NCBI GenBank assembly: GCA_019075865.1
Contig: JAGXAN010000004.1
Coordinates: forward strand, 248,001 to 312,000
Source: Hyphomicrobiales bacterium
GTDB taxonomy: Bacteria; Pseudomonadota; Alphaproteobacteria; Rhizobiales; Beijerinckiaceae
DNA length: 64,000 bases
Reading direction: 5' to 3'
Within the stretch, counting starts at the first letter, position 1. Each line of letters begins with the position of its first letter. Positions 25,806 to 35,317 of this stretch are shown here, piece after piece. Made by a program: the position numbers and the translations under genes. Below the pieces are notes generated by a model that did no database searches, was not told the DNA's origin, and saw only the letters and a program-made list of their open reading frames with translations.

Positions 25806-27683
25806 TTAACCGGCCATGGCCAGTTCGAATTCTCCCGATAAAGTCAGCCATTCTTCTTCGGTGCGCTCCAGCGCTTTGGCAAGATCTGCGCGCTGGGTGG
25901 CCAGGGAACCCGCTTGCCCACCCCCTTTGGCATAAGCGGCAGGGTTGGCCAGAACAGCATCCACTTTGGCCAGCAATTCCGTGAATTTGGCGATTTTGGC
26001 TTCAAGCTCTTCGAGTTTCTTGCGCATCGCCCCCATATCGCGCCGCGATTTGGTCGGCTCCTTGCGGGCAGGGGGCTTGGCTTCTTCTGCCTTGCGCAAT
26101 CGCTTGGGCACGCCAGCCCCGGTCTGCTCCAGCACGAAGCGTCGATAATCATCCATATCGCCGTCATAGGCCTTGACCGTGCCATCGGCGACCAACCAAA
26201 GCCGGTCGGCGCAGGCTTCCAGCAAATGCCGGTCATGCGATACCAGAATGACGGCACCGCCATATTCATTGATCGCCTCGATCAGCGCACTGCGGCTGTC
26301 AATGTCGAGATGGTTGGTCGGCTCATCCAGAATGAGCACATGCGGTCCGTTGAATGTGGCAATGCCCATCAAAAGTCGGGCTTTCTCGCCGCCAGACAGC
26401 AATTCAATCCGCGTATCGGCCTTTATGTTCGGAAAGCCCATGCGCGCGCAGCGGGTGCGGGTCTTGGCCTCTCCTTCGCCCGGCATCAATCGCGAAATCG
26501 CTTGATAAGGGGTCTCCAGCGGGTTCAGATCCTCAATCTGGTGCTGTGCAAAAAAGCCGACCTGCATCCGCGACGAGCGACGTATTTCACCGTTCATGGC
26601 ATCCAGCCGGCCGGCAATCAGCTTGGCAAATGTCGATTTGCCATTGCCATTCGAGCCGAGCAGCCCGATCCGGTCATCAGGTGCCAAAGACAGATTCAGC
26701 CGCTTCAGCACCGGTTCGTCGCCATAACCGACACTGGCACCTTCCATCGTCACCATGGGCGGGGCAAGCGGCTTGTGCGGGGATGGCATGTGGAAGGGCA
26801 GCACATCGGTGTCAATAATGGCACCAATGTCCTGCATCTTCGCCAGAACCTTCAACCGCGATTGCGCCTGCCGGGCCTTGGTGGCCGACGCCCGGAAACG
26901 ATCCACAAATGCCTGCAAGTGCTTGCGTTTGTCGTCCTGCTTTTTGGCGGCTTTGGCCAAAATTGCCTGTGCTTCGCGCCGCTGTTGCTCAAAGCTGGAA
27001 TAATTGCCCTTCCAAAGCGTCAGCTTCATCACTTCAAGGTGAAGAATATGGTCCGCCACTTCGTCCAGCAATTCGCGATCATGGCTGATCACCAGAATGG
27101 TGGCCGGGTAGGTGCGCAGGTAATTTACCAGCCACATCGTGCCTTCAAGATCGAGATAATTGGTCGGCTCGTCGAGAAGCAGCAGGTCCGGATTGGAAAA
27201 CAGCACCGCCGCCAGGGCGACACGCATACGCCACCCTCCTGAAAATTCCGACAGCGAACGGTTTTGCGCGGCATGGTCAAATCCAAGCCCTGACAGGATG
27301 CTGGCAGCGCGTGAGGGCGCGGCATGGGCATCAATATCGACAAGGCGCGTGTGAATTTCCGCAATACGGTTGGCGTCCTGGGCGTGCTCGGCTTCGTCGA
27401 GCAAGGCAGCCCGCTCGACATCGGCCGCCAGCACAAAATCGACCAGCTTTTGCGACCCACCTGGGGCTTCTTGTTCCACACGGCCAAGGCGCATCGAGCG
27501 CGGATAATTGATGGCACCGCTCTCGGGAGAAAGATCGCCGGTGATCATGTTGAACAACGTCGTCTTGCCGGCGCCGTTGCGCCCGACAAAGCCAACATGC
27601 GCCCCGGTCGGCAAAGCGGCACTGGCATGGTCAAATAGAATACGCGGCCCAAGCCGGAAGGTGATATCTTCAAAATTCAGCAT
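25806..27683 (-). CDS. ABC-F family ATPase (ribosome-associated translation factor type)
   Basis: 625 residues with two ATP-binding cassettes and no membrane segments. The first has GRNGAGKTT, SGGWRMRVALA and LLLLDEPTNYLDL; the second has GSNGNGKST, LSGGEKARLLM and LILDEPTNHLDID. A linker of charged helices joins them, and the C-terminus is a coiled coil (about 530-620, MRKKLEELEAKIAKFTELL). This is the ABC-F plan (YheS/Uup/EttA); these proteins bind the ribosomal E site. ATG 27683 begins MLNFEDITFRLG; an upstream ATG at 27713 is less likely. Confidence 0.93.
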   Translation of the reverse strand: MLNFEDITFRLGPRILFDHASAALPTGAHVGFVGRNGAGKTTLFNMITGDLSPESGAINYPRSMRLGRVEQEAPGGSQKLVDFVLAADVERAALLDEAEHAQDANRIAEIHTRLVDIDAHAAPSRAASILSGLGFDHAAQNRSLSEFSGGWRMRVALAAVLFSNPDLLLLDEPTNYLDLEGTMWLVNYLRTYPATILVISHDRELLDEVADHILHLEVMKLTLWKGNYSSFEQQRREAQAILAKAAKKQDDKRKHLQAFVDRFRASATKARQAQSRLKVLAKMQDIGAIIDTDVLPFHMPSPHKPLAPPMVTMEGASVGYGDEPVLKRLNLSLAPDDRIGLLGSNGNGKSTFAKLIAGRLDAMNGEIRRSSRMQVGFFAQHQIEDLNPLETPYQAISRLMPGEGEAKTRTRCARMGFPNIKADTRIELLSGGEKARLLMGIATFNGPHVLILDEPTNHLDIDSRSALIEAINEYGGAVILVSHDRHLLEACADRLWLVADGTVKAYDGDMDDYRRFVLEQTGAGVPKRLRKAEEAKPPARKEPTKSRRDMGAMRKKLEELEAKIAKFTELLAKVDAVLANPAAYAKGGGQAGSLATQRADLAKALERTEEEWLTLSGEFELAMAG

Positions 27684-28119
27684 GCTCGCCTTTTCGCCCA
27701 AATCGCGCACCAACGCAAGCCAATGGGCGCTTTGAGGGCCGATGCCTCCCGTGCGGCACGATCAACGTCAACCCGGGGCGTCTCGTCAGGCAGCAGGGCA
27801 GGGATAGGCAAATTGCCGTAGGACGCATGCACCCAAGCAATGGCGGCTGTGCAAAATTCACAAAAATCACGCCTTAAAGTCGCGCTTACATAGGCAATTT
27901 GTTTATGTTTCGCAATACAACACAGTAAAAAACCCCGTATATAAACTTTATTTGCTCTATATTTATAATTATTTTGTTTTATACGCTTGCGCGACTTGCT
28001 GAAACACGCGCGATGCAGTTTGGAATGATTCTGATATTTCCCCACGGTATGGACAAGACACGCAATTTGCCCTTATTGCCTACCAAGAGACCGCATTTTA
28101 GACCCAACCGGACCATTCC
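27684..28119. other. 436-nt spacer between divergent ABC-F and NRAMP genes
   Basis: No convincing gene. The part at 27860-28050 is strikingly AT-rich for this chromosome (runs such as TATATAAACTTTA) and probably holds both divergent promoters. The part at 27700-27840 is GC-rich with a minus-strand open frame (about 27677-28045) that has coding-like third positions for some 40 codons, but no recognisable family or start. Confidence 0.5.
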
Positions 28120-29376
28120 ATGAGTGAGTTAAAACTTTCCAGCCATGCCAGCCTTTCCGGCTGGCAGCGCTTTTTGCTTGTGGCCGGGCCGGGGTTGGTG
28201 GTCATGTTGGCCGATACAGACGCTGGCAGCGTCATCACGGCTGCCCAAAGCGGCGCGCAATGGGGCTATCGTCTGCTGGCGCTGCAATTTGCGCTCATTC
28301 CCATTCTCTATATTGTGCAGGAATTGACGGTTCGTCTCGGCGTTGTCACCGGCAAAGGCCACGCACAATTGATCCGTGAACATTTTGGCCGTCACTGGGC
28401 CTGGATTTCCGTCATCACGCTGGTCGTGGCCTGTATTGGTGCCTTACTCACGGAATTGAGCGGTCTGGCGGGCATTGCGCAGCTTTATGGCATATCCGAC
28501 CGGTTGGTGATGGTGCTTGTGGTGACGACATTGATCGCCATGGCCATTACCGGGTCTTATCAATCCGTAGAGCGCATTGCCCTTGGCATTGGTGCTTTTG
28601 AACTGGTGTTTCTGGCGGTCGCGCTTGTGGCCCATCCCGGCATGGGTAAGCTGGTGACACAAGCCGCTCAGATGCCATTGGAAAATCCGAAATTCCTCTA
28701 TCTGGTTGCCGCCAACATCGGCGCAGTCATCATGCCTTGGATGGTATTTTTCCAACAATCGGCCGTGGTAGAAAAAGGCCTTCAGGTATCGGACTTGCCT
28801 GCGGCCCGAATCGACACCTGGGTCGGGGCCATCCTCACGCAGGTCATTATGGCGGCGATCGTGATCGCGGCTGCGGCCGCCCTTTCCACCCCAGCGGCGG
28901 ACGGCACCGGCCCGGCCCTCGACACCGTGCAAGAAATCGCCCGCGCCATCACCCCGGTGTTGGGCGAAGCCTGGGGCAAGTTGGCCTTCGCGTTGGGCGT
29001 ATCGGGTGCCGCGCTGATTGGCACGATTGTTGTGACCCTCACCGCTGCCCGCACCATTGGTGAATTGCTGGGCGTGCGCCACTCGCTGGATCACAACATG
29101 CGCGAAGCGCCTTGGTTTTACAGCATTTATGCCGGCGTGTTGATCGCTGGCGCCCTTATCGTCACCTCCGGCATCAATCTGGTCAGCCTCAGTATTGCCG
29201 TGCAGGTCATGAATGCCTTGCTGTTGCCTTTCGTGTTGGGCTTTTTGTACCTGCTGGCACGACGCCTGCCACAGCCGCACCGGTTGCTGGGTAACAAGGC
29301 ACGGGTCGTGGGGGCGATCATTGTGCTGACGTCGATGCTGTCGCTCTATTCATCGATATTTGGCATCTTTCAATAG
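28120..29376 (+). CDS. NRAMP-family metal transporter with atypical metal-site motifs
   Basis: 418 residues with about 11 membrane helices. It fits the NRAMP superfamily: GPGLVVMLADTDAGS in helix 1 and AVIMPWMVFF in helix 6. In canonical Mn/Fe transporters helix 1 has D-P-G-N and helix 6 has M-P-H. Here these read D34-A-G-S37 and M205-P-W207. The substrate may therefore differ; a relaxed or different divalent ion is an inference. No Shine-Dalgarno is visible. The upstream spacer is AT-rich; I could not assign a metal-regulator box in it. Confidence 0.85.
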   Translation: MSELKLSSHASLSGWQRFLLVAGPGLVVMLADTDAGSVITAAQSGAQWGYRLLALQFALIPILYIVQELTVRLGVVTGKGHAQLIREHFGRHWAWISVITLVVACIGALLTELSGLAGIAQLYGISDRLVMVLVVTTLIAMAITGSYQSVERIALGIGAFELVFLAVALVAHPGMGKLVTQAAQMPLENPKFLYLVAANIGAVIMPWMVFFQQSAVVEKGLQVSDLPAARIDTWVGAILTQVIMAAIVIAAAAALSTPAADGTGPALDTVQEIARAITPVLGEAWGKLAFALGVSGAALIGTIVVTLTAARTIGELLGVRHSLDHNMREAPWFYSIYAGVLIAGALIVTSGINLVSLSIAVQVMNALLLPFVLGFLYLLARRLPQPHRLLGNKARVVGAIIVLTSMLSLYSSIFGIFQ

Positions 29377-29463
29377 GTGCCTGCGCTTGCTGCAAAGCCA
29401 AAGGCTGGCTATAGAGACGCTTGAACGTTTCTCTCCGCAACCCAACCAATGGAAACCAAGCGC

Positions 29464-29886
29464 ATGACGACGCAACGCACTTTTTCGATTTTGAAGCCAG
29501 ATGTAACCCAGCGCAACCTCACCGGTGCCGTCAATGCGAAGATCGAGGCTGCCGGCCTGCGCATTATCGCACAAAAGCGCATTCACATGAGCCTGAAGCA
29601 GGCTGAGACCTTTTACGCCGTGCACAGCGCCCGGCCGTTTTTTGGCGAACTCACCCAGATGATGAGCGCCGCCCCGGTCGTGGTTCAGGTGCTTGAAGCC
29701 GACAATGCCATTGCCCGCTACCGCGAAGTAATGGGTGCCACCAACCCGGCAAACGCCGCGCCTGGCACCATCCGCAAAGAATTTGCCGTTTCGATGGGCG
29801 AAAATTCCGTGCATGGTTCGGACGCTGAAGAAACCGCAGCCATCGAAATTGCCCAGTTTTTTGCTGGCAACGAAATCGTCGGCTAA
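29464..29886 (+). CDS. ndk: Nucleoside diphosphate kinase
   Basis: 140 residues. It balances NTP pools by phosphate transfer through a phosphohistidine. The start [15 protein letters not shown] and the catalytic NSVHGSD (H117) are typical; the ring-binding ARPFFGEL and [18 protein letters not shown] are also present. ATG 29464 gives the normal length; an ATG at 29449 adds five residues. The gene ends in a strong terminator. Confidence 0.97.
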   Translation: MTTQRTFSILKPDVTQRNLTGAVNAKIEAAGLRIIAQKRIHMSLKQAETFYAVHSARPFFGELTQMMSAAPVVVQVLEADNAIARYREVMGATNPANAAPGTIRKEFAVSMGENSVHGSDAEETAAIEIAQFFAGNEIVG

Positions 29887-29899
29887 CGCGCGATCAGAC

Positions 29900-29932
29900 G
29901 GGCGCTGCCATCGGGCGGCGCCCACCTTTTTT
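29900..29932 (+). terminator. Intrinsic terminator after ndk
   Basis: 10-bp stem GGGCGCTGCC (29900-29909) / GGCGGCGCCC (29914-29923), one T-G wobble, loop ATCG, then ACC and six T. It sits against the convergent MFS gene end at 29932. Confidence 0.88.
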
Positions 29933-31341
29933 CAGGTGACTTTGGGTGCCAGAGCGCCTTTTGTGCGACCCGCCAGTTCCGCACCTGCGTCCGCAGGCAG
30001 TTGGCGAAACAAGAATACCGACGAGCCGGAAATGGCCGCCACCACAAGGAAGGCGATCGCAAAGTCATGCGTGGACAGCGTGGTTTCCCCGTAGACTTGC
30101 TGCACAATCTCAATCACCGCAGCCCCCATGGCAACGCCGGCGCTGACGGACAATTGTTGCACTACCGCCGAAAACGAAGTCGCAAGGCTGGCTTCCTGAT
30201 CCGATATTTCAGCATAGGTAAGCGTGTTGATGCTGGTGAATTCCAGGCTGCGGAAGAAGCCGCCCGCAAGCAATAGAAACAGGATCGCAGTTGGTGACGT
30301 TTGCCGGGTAAATAGCGAATACGACGCCAGAAAAACCGCACAAATCATAGAATTCATCACCAGCACGGTTCTAAAACCGATTCGCTTCAGTATCGGCCCG
30401 GCAGTGGCTTTCATCAGCATGGCACCGGCAGCCGAAGCAAAGGTCAAAGACCCTGATTGAAACGGTGTCATGCCAAAGCCGATCTGAAACATCAGCGGCA
30501 AAAGGAATGGCGACGCCCCTATGCCGAGCCGAAACAAAAAGCCTCCGGTCACGCTGATGCGGAAAGTGGGGTGCTTGAACAATCGCAAATCCAGAATCGG
30601 ATGCTCGATGCGCCGCGCATGCCAGACATAAATCGTCAACAACACACCCCCCAGTGCCACAAGCGCAATATCAAGTGGCACCGAAATGAACCCGCGTCCG
30701 GCAACCGTCATGCCAAACATGACCGCAGACAAGCCAATCCCCGACAGCAGGAAGCCGACAAGATCGAGTGACCGAGGCTCTTCTTCGCGGATATTCTCAA
30801 TGAACAGCGAAGCCAGCACCATGCCGAGAACGCCAATCGGTACATTGATCCAGAAAATCCACCGCCATTGGAAATAGGTGGTGATGAACCCACCGAGCGG
30901 TGGGCCGATGACCGGGCCAATCAAGGCCGGAAACGTCAAATAGGCCATGGCGCTGACCAGTTGCGAGCGCGGCACCGCTCGCAGGATGACGAGACGCCCG
31001 ACGGGCACCATCATGGCACCGCCAAAACCTTGCACAATGCGCGCCAGCACGAATTGCGTCAGCGTGCTGGAGAGCCCGCACAATATCGAGCCCGTCGTGA
31101 AAATGATGATGGCCGACCGGAATACGGTGCGTGCGCCAAACCGGTCGGCCGCCCAACCGGAGGCCGGAATAAACACAGCCAGCGACAATAGGTAAGAGGT
31201 AAGTGCCAGTTTGAGCGAGATCGGGTCGCGGTGCAAATCCAGCGCAATGGCGGGCAGGGAGGTAGCAATTACCGTGCTATCCAGATTCTCCATGAACAAA
31301 GCTGTGGCCACGATCAGAGGCGTTAAAAAATAGGGGCGCAA
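29932..31341 (-). CDS. MFS multidrug efflux protein (DHA2, EmrB/QacA type)
   Basis: 469 residues with about 13-14 hydrophobic segments, as in the DHA2 drug:H+ antiporters. Marks: ENLDSTVIATSLPAI in helix 1, the loop WAADRFGARTVF, ARIVQGFGGAMMVPVGRL, and motif C-like GPVIGPPLGG. Substrates are unknown. It starts with a TTG at 31341 preceded by GAGG at a good distance (GTGAGGCCCGA), and lacks an adjacent membrane-fusion protein gene, so it probably exports across the inner membrane only. Confidence 0.88.
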   Translation of the reverse strand: MRPYFLTPLIVATALFMENLDSTVIATSLPAIALDLHRDPISLKLALTSYLLSLAVFIPASGWAADRFGARTVFRSAIIIFTTGSILCGLSSTLTQFVLARIVQGFGGAMMVPVGRLVILRAVPRSQLVSAMAYLTFPALIGPVIGPPLGGFITTYFQWRWIFWINVPIGVLGMVLASLFIENIREEEPRSLDLVGFLLSGIGLSAVMFGMTVAGRGFISVPLDIALVALGGVLLTIYVWHARRIEHPILDLRLFKHPTFRISVTGGFLFRLGIGASPFLLPLMFQIGFGMTPFQSGSLTFASAAGAMLMKATAGPILKRIGFRTVLVMNSMICAVFLASYSLFTRQTSPTAILFLLLAGGFFRSLEFTSINTLTYAEISDQEASLATSFSAVVQQLSVSAGVAMGAAVIEIVQQVYGETTLSTHDFAIAFLVVAAISGSSVFLFRQLPADAGAELAGRTKGALAPKVT

Positions 31342-31542
31342 TCGGGCCTCACAAAAAATAGCGCCGACACATCGCCGCTAACCATCATCACTAGCGTCTA
31401 TATGCCGCGACGGACTGGCCGCGCAAGCCCCATTCCCAATTGGCAGCTATGCTGAAACGAAATTGCCGACACCAATTTTGATGATGCCTTCCCAACGACA
31501 GGCGCGGCAGCCGTGAAATTTTGGGCAAGCAAGCGCTACCCA

Positions 31543-31571
31543 AAAAAATGCGGGAGATCATCTCTCCCGCA
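31543..31571 (-). terminator. Intrinsic terminator of rne
   Basis: Stem TGCGGGAGA (31549-31557) / TCTCCCGCA (31563-31571) with loop TCATC. Read on the minus strand, it is followed by a run of seven T, about 48 nt after the rne stop. Confidence 0.85.
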
Positions 31572-31618
31572 ATCTTCAACTTTCCACTTGAGCTGTGCTC
31601 AAACGTGGGTTCGCAATA

Positions 31619-34558
31619 TCAGTTACCAGAAAAAGAGGCCTTCGCCCGCTGCCACCAGCCCGACCGTTTGGGGCCGGCTTCGGCCTCAGGCAAGGGGGCA
31701 GGCTTTGGCTCAGACGCGACCTGGGCCTCGACAGCTTCTGTAATCACAGGCGTCGGGGCAGCAAGAGGCACCGGGCTGGCAACAGGTGCTGGCGCGAGAG
31801 GCGCTGCCACAGGCACCGCTTCCACCGGCTGTTCATCTGCCAAAGCAGCCACCTTGGATTTGGCGCGGCGTGAACGGGGCTTGGCCACCTTCTCGCTGTC
31901 GGTCGCTTCGGCGGTAACCGGCTTTGCCTTGGCACTGCGGCTGCGACGTGGCTTGTCCGCAGCTTTCGCTGCTTCTGCCAAATCTGCGTCTTCCATCACA
32001 GCGCCGTTCATTTCCACATCTTCGAGATAGGGCGATCCGGTAGCCGCTGCATCCGCTGCCGGGTTTGCTTCCGCCATGCGAGTCTCGGTTGCGCCGGTAT
32101 CGGGCCGGGAGAAAACCGGCGTCGCGGGCAGGTCGCCGCCGATCTTGGCCATGAGCTCCAAACCTTCGTCTGAAGGCTGGCTGGCATTGGCGGAGATGCG
32201 GACTTCGCCGTTACGCTCGCCGTTGCCGCCGCGCCGCCGTCTGCGCCGCCGCCGCCGCCGTGCGGCCTCGCCTTCTTCACCGCCAGGTTCGGTCGTTGCA
32301 GCCGAGCTTTCGCCGGTCTCTGGCGCTGCATCACGGCGTCCGTGGCGCTCATGCGAGCGGGCAGGGCGCGATTGCGAGCGCTGTGCGTGGTCAACGGCAG
32401 TTTCCGCTTCTTCCTCGGCAATGATGTCCTCAACGCTTTCATCGGCGAGATCTTCAGGAGGCAACGAATCAACGCGCACCATCACAGGCGCATCGGCCCC
32501 TTCCAGCCTCGTGGCCAACTCACCGCGTTCCAGCGTGTGATAATTGGCACCCGTCAGGCTGTCATCGGCCAGAATCGTGACGTGAACGCCAAAGCGGCCC
32601 TCAAGCGCACGCAAATGCTCGCGTTTCTGGTTGAGAATATAGAGCGCCACTTCGGTTCTCGTGCGCACGTTCAAATGATAGGCGGCATTTTTCAGCAAGG
32701 CATCTTCCAGCACCCGCAGAACATGCAAGGCAATCGACGCCGTCGAGCGCACTGAGCCAGACCCGGCGCAATGCGCGCACATGACGGTAGAGCCCTCGAG
32801 CACGCCGGTGCGGATGCGCTGGCGCGACAGTTCCAGCAGGCCAAAATGCGAGATACGGCCCACCTGAATGCGGGCGCGATCATTGGCGAGCGCGTCCTTC
32901 ATGCGCCGTTCCACCGCACGGTTATTGCGGTTTTCATCCATATCGATGAAATCCACCACAATCAGTCCGGCCAGATCGCGCAACCGCAACTGGCGGGCAA
33001 CTTCGTCGGCTGCCTCCAGATTGGTGCGCAGCGCCGTGTCCTCGATATTGTGCTCGCGGGTTGAGCGCCCGGAATTGACGTCGATGGCCACCAGCGCTTC
33101 GGTCTGGTTGATAACGATATATCCGCCCGACTTCAGCGTCACCTGATTGGAGAACATCGCATCCAGTTGCGATTCCGCACCAGCCTTGGCGAAAATCGGC
33201 TGCGGATCACGATATAGTTTCACGAATTTGGCATGGCTTGGCATGAGCATGCGCATGAAATCGCGGGCTTCGCGGTAGGCTTCTTCGCCAGCAACGACCA
33301 CGTCCTCGATATCTTTGTTATAAAGATCGCGGATCGTGCGCTTGATCAACGAACCTTCCTCATAGACCAGCATTGGCGCGGATGATTTCAGCGTCAGTTC
33401 GCGCACGGTTTCCCACATACGCATCAGATATTCGAAATCGCGTTTGACTTCCGGCTTGGTGCGCGAGGCACCTGCGGTGCGCAGGATCACGCCCATGCCC
33501 TCCGGCACTTCCAATTCCTCGACAATTGACTTGAGCCGATTGCGATCCACCGAATCGGTGATCTTGCGGGAAATGCCACCACCGCGTGCGGTGTTGGGCA
33601 TCAACACGGAATAGCGGCCGGCCAGCGACAGATATGTGGTCAATGCCGCGCCCTTGTTGCCGCGCTCTTCCTTGACAACCTGCACCAGCAGCACCTGACG
33701 GCGCTTGATCACTTCCTGAATCTTGTAGGTGCGCCGCGAGCGCGGTGCACGATAGGGCAATTCCTCCATGGCGTCGCCGCCCATGTTTTCAATCTGGTCG
33801 GCTTCGTTTTCCTCGCCTGGCTCATCGTTGCGGCTACGGGCCGACACCTGATCCCGGCGTCCGCGTCCCGAGCGACCACGGCGACGACCGCCACGACGTG
33901 CAGAGCGTTCACCTTCTTCATTCGCCGTTTCAGTGCCTGATTCAGGCTCGGCTGATTCGGAATTTTCTTCCATAGCTTCGCCCGCTGCATATTCCGCCTC
34001 TGAAGCTGCATGGTCGGGCGATGGTTCAGCATCGCGCACTTCGGAATAGGCAACGTAGGGTTGCTCGTTCTGCGCATCACCATCATTGTTGGCTGCGCTC
34101 TGGGCGTAGGACATTGCCCCCGCATCCAAATCCTGCGGCATGATGTCGGCTGAATTGGCAGGCTCGGAAACCGTCTCGTCGCTTTGCGGTTGAGCGGCAG
34201 CTTCCACCTGATCGCGCGACCTATGGCGACGCGAATGGCGGTGCTGTTCCTCACGCTCTTCATTGGCAGCCGCGCGGGCTTCCTCTTCCAGTAGTGCCTG
34301 GCGATCGGCTACCGGTATCTGGTAGTAATCCGGGTGGATTTCGGAAAACGCCAGAAATCCGTGCCGGTTGCCGCCATATTCAACAAAGGCAGCCTGAAGC
34401 GAAGGTTCTACGCGGGTGACCTTGGCGAGATAAATATTGCCGCGCAATTGTTTGCGCGAAGCGGATTCAAAATCAAATTCCTCGACCTTGTTGCCGCGCA
34501 GCACCACAACCCGGGTTTCTTCCGGCTGTGACGCGTCGATGAGCATCTTGTTTGGCAT
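31619..34558 (-). CDS. rne: Ribonuclease E with a long insertion in the S1 region
   Basis: 979 residues. Residues 1-100 start the S1 RNA-binding domain (GNIYLAKVTRVEPSLQAAFVEYG), which is interrupted by about 170 acidic/arginine-rich residues (100-275) before the S1 resumes. The 5'-sensor and DNase I-like catalytic part follow with Mg ligands D493 (VAIDVNSG) and D536 (VVDFIDMD), and the zinc-link C594-A-H-C597. The C-terminal half (about 700-979) is disordered: an Arg tract, Ala/Pro-rich scaffold and a final GWWQRAKASFSG. RNase E initiates mRNA decay and processes rRNA; the tail should scaffold a degradosome. The insertion is typical for Hyphomicrobiales. Confidence 0.95.
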   Translation of the reverse strand: MPNKMLIDASQPEETRVVVLRGNKVEEFDFESASRKQLRGNIYLAKVTRVEPSLQAAFVEYGGNRHGFLAFSEIHPDYYQIPVADRQALLEEEARAAANEEREEQHRHSRRHRSRDQVEAAAQPQSDETVSEPANSADIMPQDLDAGAMSYAQSAANNDGDAQNEQPYVAYSEVRDAEPSPDHAASEAEYAAGEAMEENSESAEPESGTETANEEGERSARRGGRRRGRSGRGRRDQVSARSRNDEPGEENEADQIENMGGDAMEELPYRAPRSRRTYKIQEVIKRRQVLLVQVVKEERGNKGAALTTYLSLAGRYSVLMPNTARGGGISRKITDSVDRNRLKSIVEELEVPEGMGVILRTAGASRTKPEVKRDFEYLMRMWETVRELTLKSSAPMLVYEEGSLIKRTIRDLYNKDIEDVVVAGEEAYREARDFMRMLMPSHAKFVKLYRDPQPIFAKAGAESQLDAMFSNQVTLKSGGYIVINQTEALVAIDVNSGRSTREHNIEDTALRTNLEAADEVARQLRLRDLAGLIVVDFIDMDENRNNRAVERRMKDALANDRARIQVGRISHFGLLELSRQRIRTGVLEGSTVMCAHCAGSGSVRSTASIALHVLRVLEDALLKNAAYHLNVRTRTEVALYILNQKREHLRALEGRFGVHVTILADDSLTGANYHTLERGELATRLEGADAPVMVRVDSLPPEDLADESVEDIIAEEEAETAVDHAQRSQSRPARSHERHGRRDAAPETGESSAATTEPGGEEGEAARRRRRRRRRRGGNGERNGEVRISANASQPSDEGLELMAKIGGDLPATPVFSRPDTGATETRMAEANPAADAAATGSPYLEDVEMNGAVMEDADLAEAAKAADKPRRSRSAKAKPVTAEATDSEKVAKPRSRRAKSKVAALADEQPVEAVPVAAPLAPAPVASPVPLAAPTPVITEAVEAQVASEPKPAPLPEAEAGPKRSGWWQRAKASFSGN

Positions 34559-35317
34559 AATCTACATTTCTTGTCGGTTGGATCGCTTCAGCCGCAAAAA
34601 TGCGGGCGCGTTCCAGATGCCTGCGCACTTGCGGGCGCCGGAGCATAAGAAAATCGCGCCGGACTCGGCGGGAAGCTGGGATTGAAAAATATGTCCGCAG
34701 ATCGGCTGGTGCGAAAGAATTCGGAAAGCACGGAGCGGACGGGCACCAAAACATTGCGGGAGACCCGCCTGTATTCAACAAAGGGGCAAAAACTGCGCGC
34801 CCCCTGGCTGTGAATTTAGATGTAGGGAGAGCGCTCGATAAACCGGCGGGAGAGAAAGCAAAGTTGCGAACGGACGAAAGTCCCCGTTCCTTATCCAACA
34901 ATGCCACGCTCCGGCAAAACATCTTTCGCTCACTTGACCTTGCGAATACCCGTTTCGGGTACCCGGAAAACTAGACTTTACGACGATCTGGCATATTGAA
35001 AAATGCTCGGCTTGCCGCAATCAATTCCGTCTCTCAGGCTGACCCTCCGTCGCGCTCGTCTGTGTGCGAGCCCAAATCGGAAATAGCCAAACGGCTTGTG
35101 CGTTCAACGAAACAAATTCAACGCCATTTTCTTAAACGACATTTTCCGTAATTTTGCAAGGATGATGATTTTGCGCTGTTTTTGCAACACCGACGAATTC
35201 TCATGTCAATTTTGGTAAACAGCCGTTAAACAATTTGAAATTATAAATTAAAATGAGAGTCGGTTGTTTGGCCCGAATCGATAATCGTTGTTTTTCAATA
35301 AAATGAATTAGAAACAG
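34559..35317. other. 759-nt spacer between divergent rne and amiC, with a long rne leader
   Basis: No gene is supported. About 400 nt next to rne is GC-rich with local hairpins, for example TACCCG-TTT-CGGGTA at 34947-34961, and could be a long 5' leader. RNase E is known to autoregulate through its own leader in several bacteria, so such a leader is expected here. The half next to amiC (about 35130-35317) is AT-rich and likely holds its promoter. An open frame at 34600-34974 has no coding character. Confidence 0.5.

Noticed and set aside
25914-27242. Long plus-strand open frame opposite the ABC-F gene
   Set aside because: Reverse shadow of the ABC-F coding sequence; the minus-strand frame has all ATPase motifs.
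27677-28045. 122-codon minus-strand frame in the AT-rich spacer
   Set aside because: Most of it is AT-rich with no Shine-Dalgarno and no family similarity; only ~40 codons look coding-like, so not annotated as a gene.
34600-34974. 124-codon plus-strand frame upstream of rne
   Set aside because: No Shine-Dalgarno, no family similarity, and Arg-rich composition typical of a chance frame in GC-rich leader sequence.
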